From positions 1-6,020 of the forward strand of contig JAFWUX010000074.1 of assembly GCA_017523995.1 (NCBI GenBank): DNA of 6,020 nucleotides, read 5' to 3'. Shown piece by piece: positions 1-5,950 of the stretch; within the stretch, counting starts at the first letter, position 1; each line of letters opens with the position of its first letter. A model generated the notes under the pieces. It was not told where the DNA came from. It made no database searches and saw only the letters and a program-made list of their open reading frames with translations. Source of the stretch: Oscillospiraceae bacterium. GTDB lineage: Bacteria; Bacillota_A; Clostridia; Oscillospirales; Ruminococcaceae. The position numbers and the translations under genes are program-made.

Positions 1-1061
1 CGTGCGCGATACCCGCAGGAATAACCGATGTCGCCATTTTTTCGGTTGAGCCAGATTTTCTTCATTTTGTAACCGCAGTCCTGACAGTACAGCATTCCCG
101 AAAACAACGCGATATTTCCGCTGCTGTCCCGTTTCCCCTTGCTGACGGAATCGTCCAATTCCCGCACCTTATCCCAAAGCTCCTGCGAGATGATCGGTTC
201 ATGATTTTGTTCGACTACGATCCAATCCTCTTTGTTTTTGCGGATCACCTTATGATTCTTGTAACTGACCGTTGTGGTGCGAAGCTGCGCCATTGTCCCG
301 ATGTAGATCGGATTTTTCAGGATTCGCCTGACGGATGTTCTGCACCAGAGATTGGTTACAGATTTGCGGTTGGGTTTGTCAATCTTCCCGTAATAGTATT
401 CAGACGGCGACGGGATTTTCTCAGCGTTCAGGATTTCCGCGATATGAGACATTTTGATGCCCTTTGCCCGCAGTTCAAAGATACGGCGCACGACAGCCGC
501 GGCTTCCGGATCAATGACCGGCGTATGCTTTTCATCATCCGACTTTATATATCCGTATGATGCGGTGGGAGATTTGTATTTCCCCTTTTTGGCATCCGCT
601 TCCAGAACCGCCCTGATCTTCTTCGAGGTCGAGGCGCAATGCCACTCATTGAAGATGTTAACAATCGGCATCATGTCCATGCCTGCGCTTCGGGAATTGG
701 CTGTGTCTACGTTGTCCGCGAGCGCAATGAATCGGATGTTGTGCAACGGAAATATGTAGTCCGTAAACTGGCCAACCTGAATATAGTTTCGTCCGAATCG
801 GCTCAAATCCTTGCAGAGAATGAGATTGATCTTGCCGGTTTTTGCATCGTCAAGTAAACGCTGAACGCCCGGTCTGTCAAAGCTGACGCCGGAAACACCG
901 TCATCAATATACTCATCATAGACCGTCCAGCCCTGCTTCGAGACATATTCCGTCAGGATTGCCCGCTGATTTTCGATAGAGAGTGATTCTCCTGCGCGTT
1001 CATCATCACGGGATAGCCGCATATAGATGCCCACGCTGTAATTTGTCTGCTTTGGTAACAT
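1..1061 (-). CDS. Large serine recombinase (site-specific integrase/excisionase), C-terminus cut off by the window edge
   Basis: A leftward reading frame runs open from ATG at 1061 to the window edge, giving 353 residues of a protein that should continue. AAAGGAG lies just upstream of the ATG. The N-terminal resolvase-type catalytic domain covers about residues 8-150. IYMRLS holds the nucleophile Ser17, and KDLSRFGRN (84-92) carries the Arg88/Arg91 pair of the active site. NEW..TSKKIRA (139-151) matches the long helix of the family. A 'recombinase' DNA-binding domain follows at about 165-300 (YGY, DPEAAAVVRRIFEL, RILKNPIYIG). A zinc-ribbon begins at C326-x2-C329 and C349. The family cuts two att sites through a phosphoserine link and integrates or excises the element; TnpX/TndX-like proteins of clostridial transposons have this layout. 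The unseen part should hold the rest of the zinc domain and a coiled coil. Its position suggests that an element end lies to the left. Very sure of the family; the att site is unknown. Confidence 0.96.
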   Translation of the reverse strand, partial: MLPKQTNYSVGIYMRLSRDDERAGESLSIENQRAILTEYVSKQGWTVYDEYIDDGVSGVSFDRPGVQRLLDDAKTGKINLILCKDLSRFGRNYIQVGQFTDYIFPLHNIRFIALADNVDTANSRSAGMDMMPIVNIFNEWHCASTSKKIRAVLEADAKKGKYKSPTASYGYIKSDDEKHTPVIDPEAAAVVRRIFELRAKGIKMSHIAEILNAEKIPSPSEYYYGKIDKPNRKSVTNLWCRTSVRRILKNPIYIGTMAQLRTTTVSYKNHKVIRKNKEDWIVVEQNHEPIISQELWDKVRELDDSVSKGKRDSSGNIALFSGMLYCQDCGYKMKKIWLNRKNGDIGYSCGYRA

Positions 1062-1083
1062 ATTACTCCTTTCTCCCAAAGCA

Positions 1084-1129
1084 GCTATTTCCGATACATT
1101 CTATTATATCACATCTCATCGGAAATAGC
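1084..1129. repeat. Perfect 12-bp inverted repeat flanking the recombinase promoter
   Basis: GCTATTTCCGAT (1084-1095) and ATCGGAAATAGC (1118-1129) are exact inverted copies separated by 22 bp. The -10 box of the recombinase promoter lies in the spacer. The right arm falls over the spacer/-35 side of the promoter and the left arm starts at about the predicted transcription start. A repressor bound to both arms would therefore block the promoter. In a read-through transcript from the small genes upstream the arms could also pair as an RNA hairpin with a large loop. There is no T-run, so an intrinsic terminator is unlikely. Confidence 0.75.
1103..1111 (-). promoter_or_regulatory. Extended -10 promoter of the serine recombinase
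   Basis: Read on the minus strand the sequence is TGATATAAT, a perfect -10 hexamer (1103-1108) with the TG of an extended -10 (1110-1111). The -35 position at 17 bp spacing reads TGGCTA and is poor, as is usual for extended -10 promoters. Transcription should begin near 1096, leaving a leader of roughly 35 nt with the AAAGGAG site before the ATG at 1061. The promoter lies inside a perfect inverted repeat (1084-1129), which suggests control by a bound protein. Confidence 0.7.
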
Positions 1130-1165
1130 CAGTGCTTCGGGAGCATTTTTACGCTTTTTTTCTGT

Positions 1166-1354
1166 TTATGCGCGGAGAAGCTCGTTCATAGCACGGTGAT
1201 ATGCGTTTCTGTATACCACTTCATCCAGGTCTTTCTCACCGACATAGTAGCTTACAACAATGTATTTTCTCCCCTCGATCTCAAATTCCTGCTCCTGCGT
1301 CGGGCAATTCCTGTACTGCTCGTTCAGTTCCTTTGCATTCATCTTTTTCATCAT
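1166..1354 (-). CDS. Small 62-residue protein, possibly TnpW-like
   Basis: The start is placed at ATG 1354, immediately followed by a second ATG at 1351, because GAGAGGGA lies directly upstream (1357-1364). The frame is open further upstream to about 1411 but has no comparable ribosome binding site there. The protein is hydrophilic with no membrane segment or signal peptide. It has a polar N-terminal third, a short beta-like stretch (FEIEGRKYIVVSYYV, about 24-38) and a C-terminal helix (DLDEVVYRNAYHRAMNELLRA). A 'self-name, Y-V-V-x-Y/F' strand followed by an acidic helix recalls the TnpW-type small proteins encoded beside recombinases on clostridial transposons. That link is from memory and weak. 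It lies 104 bp upstream of the recombinase on the same strand, so regulation of, or partnership with, the recombinase is possible. Confidence 0.72.
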   Translation of the reverse strand: MMKKMNAKELNEQYRNCPTQEQEFEIEGRKYIVVSYYVGEKDLDEVVYRNAYHRAMNELLRA

Positions 1355-1414
1355 AATCCCTCTCTTTCTGTATAGGACACGATTCAAGGTTATGGTATGT
1401 ACTGACCGCAAGCC

Positions 1415-1681
1415 TTATTTCTCATTGGTTCCGGCAAGCACTCTGATCTCATATTCAATCCGTTCAATATCCTCCCGCATCGACAGTCGTTCCGCCAAAC
1501 CCGCCTGCATGAATATCTCTGCAAGACATTCCGCATAACCGAGCGTATGCATGGCATACAGATGCAGTTCATCAAGGCATCCGTCAGGTGTCCGTGGCGC
1601 ACGGGCCTCCCATTCTATCAGCGTTTGGAGAGCTGTGTTCAGCATCTCTCCAAGCGCTTTTTCTTCTTCAAATATCGTCAT
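1415..1681 (-). CDS. Hypothetical 88-residue protein, divergent from the STAND gene
   Basis: Not recognised. The ATG at 1681 is preceded by an excellent Shine-Dalgarno, AGGGAGGT (1686-1693), with a 4-nt gap. The protein is acidic and predicted to be mostly helical: MTIFEEEKALGEMLNTALQ at the start, a helical middle (about 36-64) and a charged C-terminal helix (about 66-84). It has no membrane segment, helix-turn-helix or catalytic motif that I can see. It runs divergently from the STAND NTPase gene, with 82 bp between the two start codons, and is followed after 60 nt by the 62-residue gene in the same direction. The two probably form an operon leading towards the recombinase. No clear leftward promoter could be picked out in the 82-bp gap. 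An element-specific accessory or regulatory protein is the most that can be said. Confidence 0.75.
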   Translation of the reverse strand: MTIFEEEKALGEMLNTALQTLIEWEARAPRTPDGCLDELHLYAMHTLGYAECLAEIFMQAGLAERLSMREDIERIEYEIRVLAGTNEK

Positions 1682-1698
1682 AAATACCTCCCTACTAC

Positions 1699-1727
1699 TT
1701 GCGAACAGATGTTCTATATGTTATAAT
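1699..1727 (+). promoter_or_regulatory. Strong rightward promoter of the STAND NTPase gene
   Basis: TTGCGA (1699-1704, four of six matches to TTGACA) and a perfect TATAAT (1722-1727) are separated by exactly 17 bp. The spacer ends in TGT, which adds an extended -10. Transcription should start near 1734, about 30 nt before the ATG at 1764. The promoter sits in the short divergent gap. It shares the 11-mer TATAATAGAAT with the recombinase promoter on the opposite strand. Confidence 0.8.
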
Positions 1728-1731
1728 AGAA
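1712..1731. repeat. Short inverted repeat over the STAND promoter -10 box
   Basis: TTCTAT (1712-1717) and ATAGAA (1726-1731) are exact inverted copies with 8 bp between them, centred just upstream of the -10 box. This could be an operator, but 6-bp AT-rich arms can arise by chance in such a sequence. Confidence 0.35.
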
Positions 1732-1763
1732 TTGAAAGATTATGGAACAGGGGGCGAAAAGCA

Positions 1764-4067
1764 ATGCAATGTGATTTTCAGAATGTGACCGATACGCTGC
1801 TGCGGAATCTGGCATCCTCGACCACGGTGTACTATATCAATCTGCTGAATACGCTTTTCGCCGCTTATCTTGCGGATGCGCATATCTATCAGTTTGAACG
1901 CTTTACCAGTGCCAAACTGCGCAGCGGAATGATTCGTGTTTCGCCGGAGATGAGCGAATTCTATCTGAACGCAGACCGTGAAGTGCTGTGCAAAGACATT
2001 GCCGAACTGCTCCCGTATATCTTCGACCAGCCAAACACCTACAAAGAGCTTTACGATCTGATCCAGTATGACGATACGCTGTCCGCGCCCCTGCGGAAAG
2101 AAATCCTCAGCCGTATTCCGGCACAGTATGCCGACAATACTTCGCTTGTGAATATGATCTATGAAGCAGTATTTATCGCTGTTACCCGGCAGTATGAAAA
2201 GGCGGATAAAGGCTATGTCGCTACCAGATATGCAGCCGATGCAGCTTCGTACAAGGATGCGCTGTTTGCAAACAGCGAGTTTATTGCGCCCTGCCGTCAT
2301 TTCTGCGGACGGGATGCGGAACTGAATGAACTGCATTCTCTGGTGCAGGACAATTCCACGGTACTTGTCACAGGCGTTGCTGGAATCGGTAAGAGCGAGC
2401 TTGTCCGTGCTTATGCGGAACGGCACAAGTCTGAATATGCGCATTTCGGATACTATTTCTATAAAGGCAGCCTGAAAACGATCATTGCAAATATTATCAT
2501 CAATCCGCTGATTACAGATGAGAACGAACGCTATCGCCGGAATATGGAACTGCTTGCATCTCTTGGCAAAAGCGTTCTGCTCATCATCGACAATTTCAAT
2601 GCATCGCCTGATGAAGATGACTGCTTTTACGATCTTCTTGATCTGAATTGCGGGGTGATCTTCACATCCCACAGGCACTATGACGATTTCTGCGTGTATG
2701 AGCTGACGGAATTCCGCTCAAAGGATCTGCTGCTGAAACTAATCGGCAAATTCTGCGAATTCAAGTCCAATGAGAAGAGTATTCTTCTGAACATCATTGA
2801 TGCAGTTGACCGTCACACATTCTGTGTGGAGCTGTGCGCAAGACTGATGTACAAGGGTTTCTATACACCCAAATCGCTTTCCGCAAAACTGTCCGGCGGT
2901 CTGAAATCCATACTGGAGCGTTTCTCTGCAACCAAAGACAAGCATCCGAAGAAGAAAACCTGTTACGATCACATCCGCGATCTGTTCGGCTTACTGGAGC
3001 TGCCGGAAGCATACCGGAATGTGCTGCGGATGCTGATTGTTTCGCCCTGCTCCGGAATTCGTAAGGATGCAATGGCGGTTTTGATGTGTCTGGATAATAT
3101 GGTCATGCTGGATGAATTGGTCGAGCTGGGGCTTGTCCATGAATTTGCAAACGGAACGATCACTTTGCACCCGATGCTCCGCACACTTGTGAAATCAGAA
3201 CTGAACCCCGACAGTGAAAACTGCGCCCCGCTGATTTCTTCTGTCCGTGCCGTTTGCATCAATGAGCAGGCAGATGCGGAAATTGATGCTGAGAAGATGC
3301 TGGAAATGATTGATTTTGCTGTCAGGGATATAGAATACAGAAATCAGCGGGAGCATTTCAGTTTTGTAAGCGACTGCTTTGAATATGCAGATCGTGCTGC
3401 CAGTTTCCCGCATATGGATTCGCTGCTCAGACTGGAAAAACATTTGCTTGACAAAGATGATACACAACAGAATGCACTGTATTTATCCGAGTCTGCAGCC
3501 TGCGAGCTGCATCGGGGCAATTACCCGAAAGCCCTTGCCTTGCAAGAAGAAGCTGTCAAATACGCCATGCAGTGCAATGATACTCTTCTTCAAGCGAACG
3601 TGCTCAGTACTTATGGCTTTTGTCTGCATCATGTCAACCGGAAGGAAGAAGCGCTGAAAGTACTGGAACAGAGTCTGGCGCTGTTCGGACTGCTTGACGG
3701 TGACGGCGTTTTCTATTTTGACAAGTACCGTGCCATGATTACATTTGCCGATGTGCTGTTTACCCTCGGACGAACCGATGAAGCGGTTGCATTGGTTTCG
3801 ATTGCGGAACGCTCGCTGCAAGAAATGAATCTCACTCATATCTCGGTCTATGCCGACTGCAAATTCTCTCTCGGCATCTACCATCTCTGTCTGCACAATG
3901 CAGCGGCAGCAGACGATCTAGTTTGTGCATTCCGCATTTTGATTGACCTTTACGGTACAGAGTCTGATCTGGTACGTCTCAGACGGGGAGAAGCACAGAA
4001 GTATATTGCACAGACAGGATTCGATCTTACGAAATATGCCCCATTAATGCAATTACTCGAAGGATGA
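1764..4067 (+). CDS. STAND-type NTPase: N-terminal helical domain, NB-ARC-like ATPase, winged helix, TPR repeats
   Basis: A 767-residue soluble protein. The ATG at 1764 is preferred because AGGGGG (1749-1754) lies 9 nt upstream and the promoter's start point (about 1734) falls inside the longer open frame. Residues 1-170 form an alpha-helical domain of unknown role (VSPEMSEFYLNAD, LLPYIFDQ, YDDTLS). The ATPase core opens with FCGRDAEL (180-187), followed by Walker A GVAGIGKS (204-211), Walker B LLIID (272-276) and a sensor-like VIFTSHR ending at Arg304. HTFCVELCARLM (351-362) sits where NB-ARC proteins carry their GLPL motif. A winged-helix region spans about 405-478 and ends in ITLHPMLRTLV, whose His469 is MHD-like. 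Residues about 568-745 contain four TPR-like helical pairs. STAND proteins are ligand-triggered switches that oligomerise on ATP binding; bacterial examples include anti-phage sensors and transcription activators such as MalT and AfsR. No nuclease, TIR, protease or membrane segment is visible, so the output is unknown. It is the only rightward gene, lying between the recombination and mobilization modules, and looks like cargo. Confidence 0.93.
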   Translation: MQCDFQNVTDTLLRNLASSTTVYYINLLNTLFAAYLADAHIYQFERFTSAKLRSGMIRVSPEMSEFYLNADREVLCKDIAELLPYIFDQPNTYKELYDLIQYDDTLSAPLRKEILSRIPAQYADNTSLVNMIYEAVFIAVTRQYEKADKGYVATRYAADAASYKDALFANSEFIAPCRHFCGRDAELNELHSLVQDNSTVLVTGVAGIGKSELVRAYAERHKSEYAHFGYYFYKGSLKTIIANIIINPLITDENERYRRNMELLASLGKSVLLIIDNFNASPDEDDCFYDLLDLNCGVIFTSHRHYDDFCVYELTEFRSKDLLLKLIGKFCEFKSNEKSILLNIIDAVDRHTFCVELCARLMYKGFYTPKSLSAKLSGGLKSILERFSATKDKHPKKKTCYDHIRDLFGLLELPEAYRNVLRMLIVSPCSGIRKDAMAVLMCLDNMVMLDELVELGLVHEFANGTITLHPMLRTLVKSELNPDSENCAPLISSVRAVCINEQADAEIDAEKMLEMIDFAVRDIEYRNQREHFSFVSDCFEYADRAASFPHMDSLLRLEKHLLDKDDTQQNALYLSESAACELHRGNYPKALALQEEAVKYAMQCNDTLLQANVLSTYGFCLHHVNRKEEALKVLEQSLALFGLLDGDGVFYFDKYRAMITFADVLFTLGRTDEAVALVSIAERSLQEMNLTHISVYADCKFSLGIYHLCLHNAAAADDLVCAFRILIDLYGTESDLVRLRRGEAQKYIAQTGFDLTKYAPLMQLLEG

Positions 4068-4569
4068 TGTCGATTAGAACGAGAATCGGCGCTGCGAAGT
4101 ACAGCAGATCTGTGATGCTGTTGACTTTCCGCAGATATTCCGCGGTTTCGCTCGCGCTGAAAGCGGAGTTTTTGACTTCTTTGGAGCAGATGCTCAGGTA
4201 GCTTTCAATACTTTGCGCTTTCTGTTCAAGTATCTTGCAGCCGTCCTGAATTGCTGCCTTTTGCTCCTCGGCAAACTGCCTGTGCATCTCTCTTGCGATA
4301 TTAACGGCGGATGCTCTTACGCTTTCTGCGTACTGGCTCTGAATGTTCAGGTTCTTCAGCTCTCGTTCCGCGATCTTCTCCATTCCGGCGCTGGTAGTCG
4401 CTGTAAAGTCCTGCAAGAGTCGGCACATTTGCAGTGTTGCTGCTGCCAGCAGTACCACGCGCTCGTCCCGTTTGGCTTCTTCCGTCGCTGCGCCCGCTTT
4501 CTCTGCAATATCCAGAATCATCGCGTTGAGCTGTTCCAGCGTCGGAACTGTTGTGTTCTGTTCCTGCAT
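4027..4569 (-). CDS. Mobilization accessory protein, coiled coil with C-terminal membrane anchor (MobB-like by position)
   Basis: A 180-residue protein. ATG 4569 is chosen because a perfect AGGAGG (4575-4580) sits 5 nt upstream. An in-frame ATG at 4701 with AAAGGA is possible, but that RBS-like stretch is part of relaxase codons. The protein has long helical, heptad-like stretches (about 10-150, rich in A, E, K and Q). It ends in a hydrophobic segment (about 154-175, LLYFAAPILVLIDIILRVIALM), predicting a tail anchor with the helical part in the cytoplasm. The first 269 nt are read in another frame inside the relaxase gene. RSF1010 mobB and ColE1 mbeB are likewise nested in their relaxase genes and help relaxosome activity or contact with the transfer channel. 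The analogy rests on arrangement and topology, not on sequence similarity. At its 3' end it overlaps the convergent STAND gene by 41 nt. Confidence 0.8.
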   Translation of the reverse strand: MQEQNTTVPTLEQLNAMILDIAEKAGAATEEAKRDERVVLLAAATLQMCRLLQDFTATTSAGMEKIAERELKNLNIQSQYAESVRASAVNIAREMHRQFAEEQKAAIQDGCKILEQKAQSIESYLSICSKEVKNSAFSASETAEYLRKVNSITDLLYFAAPILVLIDIILRVIALMGHIS

Positions 4570-5524
4570 CGTTTCCTCCTGTGATGTAGATGCGCTGCGG
4601 GACTGTTCGCGGATCCGCAGCTCGTCCCGGTGCAGCATTTCCCGGCTGAATCCCGTCCGCTCGGACGGCTTCCTTGTGTCGTTGAATCTCGGTAAGCTCA
4701 TATTCAATTCCTTTCACTGTATACTGTTCACCAAGCTTGCTTCCTCTGACGGAAGCTGGCTTTCCGTTTTTATCTGTAAAGTTTGGATGGCGGTAGGATA
4801 TGGTGTTTCCTCTGACGCGGCACTCCACATGATAATGCCGCATCAGCGCATTGACCACATCCTCTAATGTGCGGTTATCCGGATCACTGACCTCGGTACG
4901 GATTACCTCGCGCAGCTCGTCCTTGAATGTTTCCTTGCCGCCTGCTTTCATCTGCCGTTCGGCAAAGGTCTCTTTGTCACGATGCTTCTCCGGATCGTGA
5001 TTATAATAATCCTGCCGGACGGAATGCACAAGTCTCCGCTGCATACACTGTGCTCCGAAGAATTCACTCATTTCCCGCAAATCTCTTTCGTTTCGTCTGA
5101 ATGCTCTGCCGGTTTCAAGATTGCAGTTGCCGATCAGGAAATGAACGTGCTTGTGCGGTCTGTCGGTATGGACTGCGAACAATACCTCATAGCCTTGAAA
5201 GAATCTCTCCGCAAACTCCTTTGCGATTTGGAATGCCTTCCGATAGCTGAGCCGGTCATTATCCTCCGGTGAAAAGGAGATAGAGATTTTATAGGCAAGG
5301 TTTGCATTTTTGACTGGCTTCTTCCCGAACAGCTTTCTTGTCATGAGAACATCGCGGGCGAAATGGTCTCGGTCACAGTTGATGCCCCAATAAAGGTCGG
5401 GTTCTGTTTTCACTATGCCCTCCCGTATCTGCTTTGCCTGTCTGCCGAGCAGATAGTCGGCGGCGCGGCGAAGCTGTGCGGATGATTTGCAGGGTTTGTA
5501 GTCCACATTGACATTACCGAACAT
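4301..5524 (-). CDS. Relaxase / mobilization nuclease (HUH type, MOBP-like)
   Basis: A 407-residue relaxase. ATG 5524 lies inside the last codons of mobC (11-nt overlap, translational coupling) and has AAAGGCGG 6 nt upstream. The metal-binding histidine motif is H119-TDRP-H124-K-H126-V-H128-F, as in the Relaxase/MobA-VirD2 family. Tyr24 in the helix AADYLLGR is the likely nucleophile that nicks oriT and stays on the 5' end. The N-terminal 240 residues hold the nuclease domain. Residues about 240-280 (ISYRHP, GKPASVRGSKLGEQYTVKGIEYEL) form a DNA-interaction module seen after the nuclease in similar relaxases. From about residue 290 the protein turns into a Gly/Arg/Ser/Asp-rich, low-complexity tail ending in a basic cluster (RRKRKSIRR). 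This tail overlaps the nested mob gene and looks overprinted. The usual long helicase or primase C-terminus is absent. An undetected frameshift near residue 285-290 would fuse it with the downstream frame, which is the main uncertainty about its end. Confidence 0.93.
   Translation of the reverse strand: MFGNVNVDYKPCKSSAQLRRAADYLLGRQAKQIREGIVKTEPDLYWGINCDRDHFARDVLMTRKLFGKKPVKNANLAYKISISFSPEDNDRLSYRKAFQIAKEFAERFFQGYEVLFAVHTDRPHKHVHFLIGNCNLETGRAFRRNERDLREMSEFFGAQCMQRRLVHSVRQDYYNHDPEKHRDKETFAERQMKAGGKETFKDELREVIRTEVSDPDNRTLEDVVNALMRHYHVECRVRGNTISYRHPNFTDKNGKPASVRGSKLGEQYTVKGIEYELTEIQRHKEAVRADGIQPGNAAPGRAADPRTVPQRIYITGGNDAGTEHNSSDAGTAQRDDSGYCRESGRSDGRSQTGRARGTAGSSNTANVPTLAGLYSDYQRRNGEDRGTRAEEPEHSEPVRRKRKSIRR
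4575..4580 (-). promoter_or_regulatory. Ribosome binding site inside the relaxase gene that sets the start of the nested mob gene
   Basis: On the minus strand the sequence reads AGGAGG, then aaacg, then ATG. It is a consensus Shine-Dalgarno with ideal spacing inside relaxase coding sequence. This is the main reason for calling an independent start at 4569 instead of a relaxase fusion or the longer frame from 4701. Confidence 0.8.
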
Positions 5525-5876
5525 CGGCTGCCGCCTTTACGGTAAATTGCGGATTTCTGAGGAACTCTGAGAGTTGCCCCATGACTGCATCATTGGTGAG
5601 TCGGATCGCTCCGATCTCGGCTCTCACACGCGCGTCCTGCCCGATGTTGGAGAAGTAGGCGAGCTGGTTCAGGTTCGTACCGATCTTGCGGATCTCATGC
5701 ACGATCGGCGCAATGCTTTCTTCAGCGGAGTAGATTCGCACCTCTGATCGGCAGATCGCCTGCATCAGATAGTCGGTTTTGCTCAGGCCGCTGGCTTTCT
5801 GTTTGGCAGTCCAGAGGTCATACTCTGCATCTGTCAGTCTCAGACAGATAGCATGACTTCGTCTGCGGTTCGTCAT
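5514..5876 (-). CDS. mobC: MobC-family relaxosome accessory protein
   Basis: A 120-residue protein with a strong start: ATG 5876 with AAGGAG (5882-5887) 5 nt upstream. The N-terminus RRRSHAICLRLTDAEYDLWTAKQKASGLSKTDYLMQAIC fits a ribbon-helix-helix DNA-binding fold, with a basic tip, a beta strand and two helices. The signature HEIRKIGTNLNQLAYFSN (60-77) is the hallmark of MobC proteins ('LRKIGNNLNQ'). MobC binds near oriT as a dimer and helps the relaxase melt and nick the DNA. It is the first gene of the leftward mob operon, overlaps the relaxase start by 11 nt and directly follows the repeat-rich candidate oriT. Length is normal for the family. Confidence 0.93.
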   Translation of the reverse strand: MTNRRRSHAICLRLTDAEYDLWTAKQKASGLSKTDYLMQAICRSEVRIYSAEESIAPIVHEIRKIGTNLNQLAYFSNIGQDARVRAEIGAIRLTNDAVMGQLSEFLRNPQFTVKAAADVR

Positions 5877-5888
5877 ACACGCTCCTTT

Positions 5889-5904
5889 CCGCCGCTTGCG
5901 GCGG
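5889..5904. repeat. Tight GC hairpin next to the mobC ribosome binding site
   Basis: CCGCCGC and GCGGCGG are perfect 7-bp arms around a 2-bp centre. In the mobC transcript this hairpin would end one nucleotide before the AAGGAG site (5882-5887). It could be an oriT arm or could affect ribosome access to mobC. Confidence 0.6.
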
Positions 5905-5933
5905 CTGTCAGGGGGAGGTCTCGGAGGGGCGCG

Positions 5934-5950
5934 GGTGTCCGGTGGACACC
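5934..5950. repeat. Perfect 7-bp inverted repeat in the candidate oriT
   Basis: GGTGTCC and GGACACC flank a 3-bp centre (GGT). It is the most regular dyad of the candidate oriT cluster and a good candidate for relaxase or MobC binding near the nick. Confidence 0.6.

Noticed and set aside
201..857. Rightward open frames opposite the serine recombinase
   Set aside because: The opposite strand encodes a continuous, clearly recognisable recombinase, and these frames overlap one another and have no domain signal.
1133..1150. TGCT/AGCA hairpin followed by TTTTT on the plus strand, terminator-like
   Set aside because: The stem is only 4 bp and no rightward gene ends before it; it does not work as a terminator for the leftward genes.
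1551..1763. N-terminal extension of the STAND reading frame by 71 codons
   Set aside because: It runs antisense through the 88-residue gene and across the promoter. The promoter's start point near 1734 lies inside it, and AGGGGG plus ATG at 1764 gives a natural start.
1742..1774. Ten-codon reading frame overlapping the STAND start codon, possible leader peptide
   Set aside because: No ribosome binding site precedes its ATG and no attenuator structure follows; probably chance.
1740..2678. Long leftward open frame of 312 codons opposite the STAND gene
   Set aside because: It lies fully antisense to a gene with clear Walker motifs and has no convincing ribosome binding site or domain. Its composition is rich in Cys, Ile and Arg as expected from a shadow frame.
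4570..4701. Longer version of the nested mob protein starting at 4701
   Set aside because: The AAAGGA upstream is part of the relaxase KGIEYEL codons, while the AGGAGG at 4575-4580 is a better site. It is kept as an alternative start only.
4213..4867. Rightward open frames of 123 and 174 codons opposite the mob genes
   Set aside because: They are Ser/Cys/Arg-rich shadows of the relaxase and nested mob frames without ribosome sites or recognisable domains.
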